Program-made: the position numbers and the translations under genes
From: Schistosoma mansoni
Lineage: Eukaryota; Platyhelminthes; Trematoda; Strigeidida; Schistosomatidae
Assembly (NCBI RefSeq): GCF_000237925.1
Contig: NC_031495.1
Span: 24,942,872 to 25,006,871 of the forward strand
Reading direction: 5' to 3'
Length of the DNA stretch: 64,000 nucleotides
In this document: one piece after another, positions 12,101 through 24,100 of the stretch
How the letters are laid out: each line of letters starts with the position of its first letter
Numbering within the stretch: the stretch's first letter is position 1
The notes under the pieces: model-generated
What the model was told of the DNA's origin: nothing
Databases searched by the model: none
Seen by the model: only the letters and a program-made list of their open reading frames with translations

Positions 12101-15088
12101 AGAATACATTTCAGCCATACGAGCCAAAATACGATAAACTGGTAACAAATCTTCAGCAGCATCGTAGTGACCTTCCGCATCTAAACCTTCATCTGTACAC
12201 CCATCACCGGAAGTGGATGAACCCATCGCACTATCGACTGCTCGTTTATACCACACTACAGCTTCGGACCACGAATCAGGGGATATGGAGGAAAGTAATG
12301 AATGACTATCGTTGTTAAGAAACGACTGTAAAGCAGGAAGCATAAGTATATCACGCGAGGTTGTTGTGAAGTTGAATTGATGTTCTGGATTTAGGAAATT
12401 AACTGACAAATCTAGATAGCGAGCGAGTAGGATCATGCATCGACGATCACCACCTTCTGCAGCACGCCAGAGATGATCGATACCAATACGGATATCACTT
12501 GGATCCGGCTGATAAGCGAAAGATTTATTAATAAACATAAGGTTAAGGTGGTGGAGTATCTAAATATTTGTTAATTATATGTTTGAAGGACCCTAAATCT
12601 ACGTAAATACTGATTTTTGGAATCAACATAAATTATATTTACCACATGAGATATGGATAGACCTTCAGTCAGCTACAACGTAGGACCAAGCGCATATATG
12701 AATCGGTCCAAGTTGCCATACCTCATCGGCACAACATGATGAACACCGAATTCATAAAAGTAGTTAATTTAGTGGTGGTAATATAAACGAGAAAGATTGT
12801 ATATAAGGATATAGTACAGGAAGAAAGACAGATATGAAGCAATTTTAATCTCAAGGTTTAAGGGAAGACAAAGACTGTATACACCTACGCCATTGTAATC
12901 GATTCTGAGCTATGTCATCCAGAGCCTCCAACCATTGGTTACGATAGTCACGCGGACCCCAACCAGGTAGTCTGCATCTGCCAACATGGCTCAGACTAGA
13001 AGTTAGTGACTTCAAGCACTGATGCCACAACTTCAAGATAGAAGACAAACCTAGTTTACATTAGTCTTTCTTATCACAAGAAAGCAAATACAGAAAAGCT
13101 GTAAAAGACTTTGATTTCACGCGATAAGCTACAGATTTTGGTATTAAGTGTATCTGTAACTATGTGGACCAGTAGTTTAGGGAACAAACTTCGAAATTAG
13201 AAAATTTATACGACAAATAGTTCTTAACGTAACTGGCTTTGAGTGCTGAGGCTAAATGTAGAAATTTCACATGGATTACTATATTATGGGGTAAATAAAG
13301 ATACGTTAGGTAATGAAATTGATCATGCTGAGATAAAAACAGTCTAGATTTGGAAGATAGTCGTGCAGTTTTGTGGATTGGTTGAGGTTAAAAATTAACA
13401 CAGTTGGACGCCGGCTTAGTGGTTTAGAGGTTAAGCCTTCGCGCGTGATATTCAGGTCTGTCGGAAACTGCAACTAAGAGAGTGAATGGTATTCCATAAT
13501 TATGATTATCTAACGAAAAGTGAGTTAAGAAATAAAATAACTTACTTTTATTGGGCACTCCAGTAGCAGCTGAGTTGGTAAACCAAGATAATAATGTGCC
13601 ATGACGATCATGGCTTCCAGACAGCCTAGCTGAGCAGCGTGACGTTCATGAAATAGGACAGCTGACCAGTCGATCAAAGTTACTGGGTCATTATTTGCTT
13701 CGTTATGCGATTCTTCGAACTCACTAACTTCGCAAGAGTCTTTGTTGAAAATTCCTTCACCTCCTAATCCTACATGTGACCAATGACCTTTATTTGGAAT
13801 GAAACGTCCAGCTTCATGAAGTCTAGCAAGTTCGTGATGTATCTGTTTTTTTTAATAAGAAAATAAAGCTCCACTCTTTAGTTTACTACAAATAATCGGA
13901 ATAACAGTTTTAATGAGTTAGTAGAACGAGTCTACTTGAGGGGAAAAACTTAAATGTTCAGAGAAAGAAAGTGAAACCAGAAATGCTTATTTAGACTAAA
14001 CAATATTAAAATATAATGCACTGCTTGTTTCTTATTTATGTACTTACATTTTATTAATACATTTCTTGTAAACAATCTAAAATTGTGACATTTCCAACAT
14101 CATAAAAATTGTGTGGTTCAAACATTACTACTTATTGATTGAATTTGAGTTCACTCTTCAAACTTTATAATCATAAAGAAATGTAAAGATAGAAAGAAAA
14201 TTCTTCGAAAGATCTTACTAAATTTATTGATTCAGATATTTCAGTAAGAAGTATGGAAGTGATTACCATTCAAATTAAAAAAAGAAGCTGGAACAAGTCT
14301 TTCTAGTTTCATCACTTCAATGAGATAAATAGAAAACATAAACACTTGGTTTACAGTATATGTTTTGGCTATTTGGATCTAGCGACTTAAACAGTGAAGA
14401 TTGGGTTGTGAGGTACCTTTTGGGAAAATTAGAGATTATGGTACGGATTTAATGGGCAAATAAAAAGATACATAACAAATATGACGGACCTTTAGGTTGA
14501 ATGGGTATTTAATGAATGTACCAAAGGCCACACAATGTCTCTCGTTCTGTAGGTAAAATTATGGGAATTTTCAGAAGAATAACTAACAACACATGGACCT
14601 AGATGGTGTTTGTTATGAATTTAAAAAATAAAGAACACCGTATTGCTATTTCGTTATTGATTCTATGTCCGGCTTTTTATCACGTGAATTGTCCACCAGT
14701 CGAAATACTTTTTTAATCTCAATACTGTACCAAATCAATGACGTTCAACTGGTATGAACAGTCCAGCGTCTTTATTAGTCCTCGTCCGCCTAGCCCTTCC
14801 AATTTGACTCCAGAACACTAATTACAGCTTCAACTATGCGAATCATTTATTTCAAGCATACTTTGTTTATATACCAGACAGACAGACCACATCACACCAT
14901 AAAATAGAAAATAATATTTGTACAAGATCAAGCCAAATGTGGCTGTGAACGTGGGAGACAATAATCAATAAACTGAGTATAATTTAGGAACAGTAAATCG
15001 TTTAATAATAATTCATAGGTCAAAATGAAGCTTATAATAAAATGAATATAGATATACACAGTCTAATTGCTCAATAGTTAAACAATAA

Positions 15089-15122
<34 letters not shown>

Positions 15123-18100
15123 GTCCATTAATATGTCCCGGAAGTTACCCGTATTTATTTCTTCACCTAGGATATAACAGTGTTAGCCATGAAAAGTGGT
15201 TAGGAAGTATTCATCATTTGGATAAGGTTCTATGTTAGTGTGAAAATTTCCAAAGTAAAGGGACAAAAAAGGGATCCTCATATAGTTTCTGGAAGTATAA
15301 CAACTAACCAGTTCCAGATTAGCTGATAAGATGTTAAGACGACAACTAGTGGACAGTTTGCTTGAATAATGTGGTAAAAAAATTATATTTTGGTTTTAAT
15401 TATCAGTATTGCTTAACAAACTCATTGAAAGAATGACTATTTGTCAAATAACTTCACCAGAAGGATTTTACTGAATTCCAGGAAACTTTGGACAAAGTAT
15501 CGGATTGTGTATGATTAGTTTTATTAAGAAAAGGAATGTACTATATTCTTTGGTTTTTATAAATTTAATTTAGACTTACTTGCCCAAGAATTGAATGGCC
15601 GATTTCTTGATCCAAGTTTGTAGGATGATCGGCACAACTGGGTTTGTGATTTTCATGCATTAGTTGATACAACAAATTTCCTGTCACACGATGACATTCT
15701 TCCGCATCTACATCACTAGATTCACTAATATTACGCTGTCTTTTGGGGATAAAAATACTACGATTGGAAATTGAATAATTTGGTCCTGTAGGAAAGGCTT
15801 CATCCACTAATGAATGTGATTCTAAGGACCGCATACCCAGGACATTAGGCTGAGATATACGTACTGACAAATCAACTGAGGTAGAATCACCACTAAGATT
15901 CATACAGTTTTGATCGAACCCAGAAGCGATTTCGTGAGATCTACTAACAGGTAAGTCGGAACAAGGTTGGATTAAATTAATTCGTCCCACATATCCTGAG
16001 TCACCAGATGCTGCACGGTTTCTCGAATCTGGTTGCTTGGGGACAACTGAACTGAAATTTTGTATTGGTTGTGGACAAATCTGTCCCTGACCAGATATAT
16101 TTAAATCAGGTGAAAGTTGGCGGCTGGACAGCTGAAAAGGGGGATCTAGACATGATGTTTCACGTAGCTTCAGAGCGTCATAGCTGTCAAATGAAAGACC
16201 GTCACCTACCGAATGGAAAGATGATACACAATCCGAACTTTGTCCTACGGATTTAGAATGATCACAAAGTGAGACACTAGCACAACGACGGCGAGTTTCA
16301 GAAAGTAACGACATGAGCATGCTCTCTGATGAACGAACAACTGTTGGACCATATAATTGAGATGGGGATTTACAGGACATCTGATTATTTAGACTTATTG
16401 TGCGTCGACGAAATTTCGATTTGCGAAACATCCCATATGTACTCAGGTCAACCTAAAAATAAGGTATTAGTGAAAAAAGGTTGTTTTTTAAGACTTTATA
16501 ATTTTCATAAGTATTTATGCTAATTTTGATCTTAAGTGAAGTACAGATGGTGATTTTATGGTCTTAAAGAATTAGTATATGTCTCATAATAAACCAGCAT
16601 GAAGTGAATAAACATTAAGAAATGATAAAAAGACAATAATTATTTTCTAGTCTAATGTATTCCGCGACCAGGTTTTAGCAGGATATAGATTTGATTATAT
16701 GTTCTAGACAGGATCAAAATGAAACACTCTGCCTAAGTCATTTTTAACTGATCAGCATTAGTGGGAAATTGCAGAAGACTCTAGAATCTTTCTGTGAAAG
16801 ATCATGAATACACTGACATTCTGCTGGATGACACTAGTTTAACTTGCAATTTTGTTTGGAATACAATTACGTTCTTATTCAGGTTGACGGAACGAAAGGT
16901 CAAAATTAGATGGATTTACTCATTATGATTTTTGTTCAACATTAATTCCGTTTTAATTCAATGTGATAGTATTTTTTTTGTTTTCCCGTATGACATTTTA
17001 TTCTGTATAACATACGATATTCTTGTACTAAGTTAACATGAACTATACTCAGAATTTGTTATAACTAAGTATTTTTCATATGTGATTTTATTCTAATTAT
17101 TAATCAAAAATGGATGTATGAATCAATATATAAATGAGTGTATTTCCGACTAGACTTGTCGTTCTTCTGGGTGTTTGTGGAATATATTTCCCTCTTCCCA
17201 ACTTGGCCTTCTCTCTCTAGTTAGCGGGGCTGGGACGCATCGGAATAACTAGCTTATTTGTCTTCGTTCCGTTCTCAGATTAGGTGACCTTGTAATTTCG
17301 TTAAACATAGCAATTTTGATTTGGAGGCCAGTCGAGTGATGTAGTGTCTGAGGTATACTAAGCAATGGAGGGAGTAGGAGACTTAACAGACGGATAACCT
17401 TGTTATCAATTAACGGTTAGTAACAACTCAATTAGTGAGCTGAACTTTAGATAATTTAGTGCTCATTCAATAAGCTTTTATACTAACTTTTACATCAGAT
17501 TATCTGGTCGAAGTGCTTACAGACTAGAAGATGATGTAGTTTAACTATCTATAACCATTTCGGAATACAGACAGTTATGTATAGAAAAATGAACCAGCTA
17601 CATGTAAACTTTCCGTTTTCGACATCCACCAACGGAAATAATTTTTACCGTTACTCATCAATCAACATCTAAACAAGTGAAGGATAGCTAAAACGACCTA
17701 GTTATGTGAGTTTCAATTATAAATACAAAGCAGTTAGGCTACTTTTAACTTCATGAAAAAATATGAAAACCAATCAAGAAAAAAGTGGATATTAATTACA
17801 GGGAATTTCGTAATAATTGACAAAAAACAAAGTAATCTCACTTGATTGACTTCTTCTTCTGCAGGGTTAGGTGGATTTTGATCAGTTTGTTGACACTGCA
17901 TTGGCTCATCTAATTCAGAGGGTGCCAAATCAAATTGAGCCAATCCTAGCCATTTACATAAAGGATTACATCTATGGCTATGGAAGAATAAAGCCATACC
18001 CCTCGTACCTAGATTGCCATCATTGTAGCCCACTCCATCTGATGTATGAATTTGAGGATCAGTGTACAAGTCTCCAACACCTTGGATATCTACTACTAAC

Positions 18101-21100
18101 AATCGGTGACCAGAACGTTCAAATGTGAAGTGGCTAAAGGTCTAGGAAGAAATGAGCATTTCATAAGTAAGCAAGATGGTCATGTTCTTAAGAATACTGA
18201 GTAAATCGTTTTGTTTTTCCATATATATGTCTTTTGTATTTTTTTTACAAATTTCTACTCAGACTCCCACAGAAATTTAGTAATGGTATTATGACTAAAT
18301 ACAAACTAGGCTAGATAGTCTAGAATCATGAATACTAATAAGATAGATCTATCGTGAAGGAACAGCATACAAGAGTCGAACTAAGATATATTCGAGATAA
18401 CGACAGTCGTATTAACAATTAAATGAGTTTCCACATAAAGCGTGCTCAATGCAAACTGTAATCCTCGACCGAAGAGTGAATGGATATGTTAAATTAAAGA
18501 GATATTTGTGTAACGGCTTAGATAATAAAGGTTTTTTGACTACCATTCATAAACCATTTAATCGAATGGGCAAAACCATAACTAAGTCCAGTCAGTCAGC
18601 TACAACGTAGGACCAGGTACACATATGCATCGGTCCAAGTTGCCATATCTCGTGAGCACAACAAGATGAACACCGGATTCATAGAAATAGTTCATTTAGT
18701 GGTGGTAGTATATAAAAGAAAGATTGTATATAAGGATATAGTATAGGAAGGAAGAACGTTATGAAGCAATTTTTATCTCAAGGTTTAAGGGAAGATAAAG
18801 AGTGTATACACCTACGCTATTGTGATCGATTCTGAGCTATGTCACCCAGAGTCTCCAGCCATTGGTTACGATAGTCACGCGGACCCCAACCAGGTAGTCT
18901 GCATCTGCCAACGTGGCTCAGACTAGAAGTTAGTGACTTCAAGCACTGATGCCACGTTTTGGTTTGGCCACCCTTAACTCTCTTCCAACCATCCCCTACA
19001 CTAGTCAGCATTGCGCGTCGTGGTAATCGGTGTTCAGACATACGTAACACGTGGCCCAACCATCTCAGTCGATGAAGATTCATCACCTCATCAACTGATT
19101 TACCATCATTTCCTAATGCCCTGTGTCTAACCTCACTATTACTTACCCGGTGATCCCAGAAGATGCGAGCAATATTTCTAAGGCATCTGTGGTCAAATAC
19201 TAGTAACCTACGAGTATCTTCTACTCTTAATGGCCATGTTTCACAGCCGTAAAGTAGAACAGAACGAACTGCTGCGCTGTATACTCGTCCCTTAATTGAT
19301 AGACGGATATCTCGTCTTCGCCATAGGTGACGTAAGTTGGCAAAAGCCAAACGAGCCTTTTGAATCCGTGCTGAGATTTCGTCAGACACCAACCCATTAG
19401 GGCTGATCAGACTTCCAAAATAAGTGAAGTTGTCAACGCGTTCGACTACTTCACTCCCTATCCTTAGTTCAGGTGTTGACGCAGGCCAGTCCTGGAGTAA
19501 CAATTTACATTTAGATGAAGAGAAACGCATCCCAAACATCCTGGCATTATTACTGAGTTCCAACAGAAGACTCTGTATTTTGCCAGCGTCTTCACCAAAC
19601 AGGACTATGTCATCTGCGTATTCTAAGTCGCTTAGTGGACCCCTGGTAGGAGATCAATTCCTGAAAATTCAGTCGACGAGAGTGTTATTTCCAGCAACAG
19701 GTCTATAATGAAGTTAAACAAAAATGGGGATAGTGGACAGCCTTGACGGACACCACTTGAGGTTGTAAAATCAGATGACAGTTCGCCATAAGCTCTCACT
19801 CGACTGGTAGTGTTCGAGTAAATAGCCTTCACAAGGTTTATGTACTTCTCAGGTACACCTTTCAATAACAGACACTGCCACAGAACCTCTCGGTCTACAG
19901 AGTCAAATGCTGCTTTCAAGTCAAGAAAAACTATCATTGTCGGACGCCGATAAACATGTCTGTGTTCTAAAACCTGACGAATAGTGAATATGTGGTCGAT
20001 GCAGCCACGACCAGGTCTGAAGCCCGCCTGATTTTCTCGTGTTTGCAGTTCACGAGTCTTAGTTAGGCGCTCGATAATTATTGAGGCTAGTATTTTAGAT
20101 GCTATGTTAGTCAGACTAATCCCTCTATGGTTATCGCAGGATGATTTGGACCCCTTATATATTGGGACAATCAGTGATTGTGACCTGTCGGATGGGATTA
20201 CGTCCAACTCCCAGATTTTAGTCAGGATATTAGTCAACCTAGTCGCTAAAATTGGGCCACCATATCTAAAGACCTCTGGAGCCAATCCATCTGGACCAGC
20301 TGCTCTTCCTCGTTTCAGATTAGTTATAGCCTTCTGAACTTCAGGTAGGGTCGGAGGACCTACTTCAATGTTCCATTCAGGCTGTCTGCGAATAGTGGGA
20401 AGTTGTGTAGTAGCTGAAGGCCAGCTAAACTGCTCCTTAAAGTGTTCCGCCCATCGTTCTAAAAGTTTGGGTTGAGAGCAGATAAGGGTTCCGTCTTTTT
20501 CCGAGATTGTCTCACTTACACTTGACTTCTTAATTCCGGTTTCTTTTATTAGTCTGAAGAGTTACCTGGTGTTGCCTATAGCCGCTGCTTTTTCCATTTC
20601 TTTTGCTTTCGTTGCCCACCACTGCTCACGATCGTTCCTTAGACTTTTCGTTAACCTGGATCTAATTTGTTTACGCTCTTCGTAGTGTTCAGGGCCTGAT
20701 GGGATGAATTTACGCGAATCCAGCAGTGAAATAAACTTGGAAGAAATCCATCGGACTTTTGGAACCCTATGGTTTAAATTACTAATAGATGTGTTTCACA
20801 GCTGTTCGTATGTCTTTCCAAGCAGCATCTGGGTCAGTCTCGTTTACAGAACTGCCTAGATGTGAACTCAGTTAATCCTGGAATTTACATTTGGATTTCT
20901 CGTCCTCCAGTTCAATCCTAATGGGTCTTCTTAGTGTAGTTTTCCTGCGTCCAGTGAAGCGCAGACAAATGCGTGCTCGTATTAAAGCGTGATCAGAGTC
21001 TAAACAAGTATTCCAATATGAACGACAATCTTCTATCGAGCCTCTCCAACGATGGCTGGTGGCAATATGGTCTATTTGAGTCCATCGTTGGTTTGGTGCA

Positions 21101-24100
21101 GGTGGTCGCCATGTTAGGCGATGTCTCTTCTTATGTTTAAAGTTAGTGTTTGCCAAAAATAAACGATTGTCTGAGCATAGTTGCAACAGCAATCACCATA
21201 ATCGGTTCGTTGAGCCGGAATACTAAAATACCCACCTAAATGTCTTTCTGTTTGATTTAAGCTGCCTAACTGGGCATTAAAGTCGCCCGCTACGATTACT
21301 ATGTCTGAGCGCATAGCATTCTGAAGAAGTTCAAAGAGCTTTCTGTAGAAACCATCTTTCACCTCATCATGGCTACAGTCAGTGGGAGCGTAGGCAGAAA
21401 CGACGACAAGGCAACGACGTGTATCCCTATCCTTCCGAGTTCTTACGGAACCATTTAGCCGGACAACACACAGGCGACTGTTAACGGGGATCCATTCTAG
21501 TAGTGCTTGTTCTGCCCTCGTACTAAGTGTTATGCTTACACCTGTAAGTCAACGAGAACTAGTCATGGGGTCGCCAGATACACGGAGGGTTTATTTCGCT
21601 GGCTGTCCATTTTGGCGAGGTGAGGTCAAGTGAATGACCACACTGGGATCCTGTATGCGTGTTTCGGAGACACAGCATACATCAATGGTACGAGATTCTA
21701 GAGTCTTAGCCAAGGAGGCCTGTTGACCGATTTGACTTAAAGTACGTACGTTGAAGGCTCCAATGTGTAGTTTGGAGCGAGGTTTTAGTAGACCTGGGAC
21801 AGCGTTTCGCGCACTAGAATCGTTAGCCATGGTGACACTTAAGGAAGAAACCGAAAGAGGAAGTTTAGTGTTGAAAGTTGAGGTAGAAGGAATAGTGGGA
21901 AGTGAAGGTGATTGATTAAGAATACAGTGGTCTTGAGTGCTGTTAGAGGTATGAGGGCAGTTATCACTTCCCGGTTGCCCACACCGTGGAAGGGTTCTTC
22001 TAGAGGTACCTCAAAAGGAAATTGGGTTAGAAGTGGTCTTAATGACCTGAGAGCGTGACCGCAGTGCCCAAGGGACAACTGCTTGAGGTCGGTCACATAC
22101 GACCTTTTTGTGGGTAGTTTTTGTGTTAGCTCCGTTCTTTTAAAGGACCTTACCGCCGGAGACAAATCCGTGGGATAAGGCGAGGTGTGCATTTTTAGGG
22201 TCTACGTTTTCTAACCCCACCCCTCCTTGTGGGAAGGCAGCATCGATGTTATGCTGGTTGTCTGAAGGAAACACCTTACTGCTGTCACATCTCAGTACAG
22301 TCAGCGGTACGACTTCGCCTTCGGACCTTGGGTTTGCTGCTTTTAGTCTTACCGCTCTTCAACCGACTTGTATGGCATGGTAGGACCTTGAGGAACAATT
22401 ATCCCAGCCAGTATAGCTCGATTGGTTCATCACGATAGTCAAGCCCGACCACCGCGTCAAGGTAGCAGCAACGGTCGGGCATAACTAAGTTACCAACGAT
22501 GCGTTTACTTAGCTGACCATGTGATCGGTGTTACAACCGGACCAGATAATGTTAGCTACAGTACGTAGAATAAAATTGAGGCAGATAATAAAGACAAAAA
22601 AGACATTTGATTACTGGTCGAGATGGACGAACATGAAGTCAACAGGGTGAATAACTAAAGAAGCATCTCACGTAGGCGTTCTAGCCGTGTTGAGGTCGGC
22701 CAAGTCTTGTTCGGTGGAGCCTATTGGCTTTCCTGGAAATGGTTTCCGTTTCACAAGGCTGACTAATCCACTGCGTTGTGGTTGAGTGTAGAAACTGATA
22801 CCCCCAGGTCTTGGAGCGCCGGCGTCGCCCCAGGGGCAAGTATAGTATACATGCATACGGATATCATAAGTTTTCAACCATGCATCCCTTGGTATACACA
22901 CAGGTATATTTACCCTATGAGCGAATATACGTTACATGCACACCAGTAACAAAAGTTTCCACTCATGCGTCCCATAGCATATTTATAGGTATATACACCT
23001 ACCTGGGAGGGTAGACGGTTATCCCTCCCTTGGAACGCATTCGCTACAACTTACTGTCACTTTTGTAGTAGGTGCAAAGACTCGCCTAGTATTCGCTACC
23101 ATTTTTTGTCTTTAACCTGAAGAATACGGCCGCTGACTTTAGACATAGGGCAAACGTTGCTTCAGCTTACGTTCTTTGCGCTAACTCGTGTCCGCTTGAC
23201 ACATACTTACATACATAAACTACAAAAGCTGAGTCATGTACTTTAGATACGTACTCATACACATTAGACAGCCCGCAAGATTTTAGTGAACCCCGAAATC
23301 GGAATCCAGTTAGTCCGGTTCATAGCAGAATGGTGGATATGTCCGGTCTCGCCGACGGCTCAAATTGGCTAACAAGGTTGTCCTAACTACCGAGCAGCGC
23401 CGTGGGGATTGAGTCGGACCTTGCTATGGCCGCAGTACTTGGAAGAACAACTTCAATCAAATATGCCCTATAAAATAAAAACATGAGCATGTATGCTGTA
23501 TCGCTACAAAGCTGTCAACTTTGTGGTTATTCGCCTCGACAGTAGTGTACACTGGGAAAGCAATATGGTGTTTTAGGTTTTGTAGTAACACAATGCATTC
23601 ACAATTGTGTAGTTGCAAATAGACCAATTACTTAAGCGATATTTGTAAAAACAAATTATCAAGCCCTCAAAGTTTATGAACTTAAATAGTTTTTTCGAAA
23701 ATTGTGCGGATTAAAACTACAGACCTAAGAAATAACAACTAATCGACCAAACCATTGGTAACACATAGGCTATGGGACTAGGAAGCCTTAGGTTTAATCG
23801 TATAAATAATAGACAATGAACACTGGATAGAAGGTTCTACAATAATCTCTGTGTTTTAGTGATTCTTTGTAATATGATGACTGCTTTAAATAAATAAAGC
23901 GATTTGCCTAGCACACATACCTGTGGGGTATTACGTAAACACTCATCAACGAAGCCCGAATTTGAGTTGTATTTACGATATTCTCCTTCCATAAAGCGTT
24001 CAATATGAAAAAATGCTGGTGAAAAATCTACTTTTTCAGTGCCAACAGAACTGTCAGGAGACAATTCGAGAACAGACAGCTGGAAGATATCCACCTTTAA

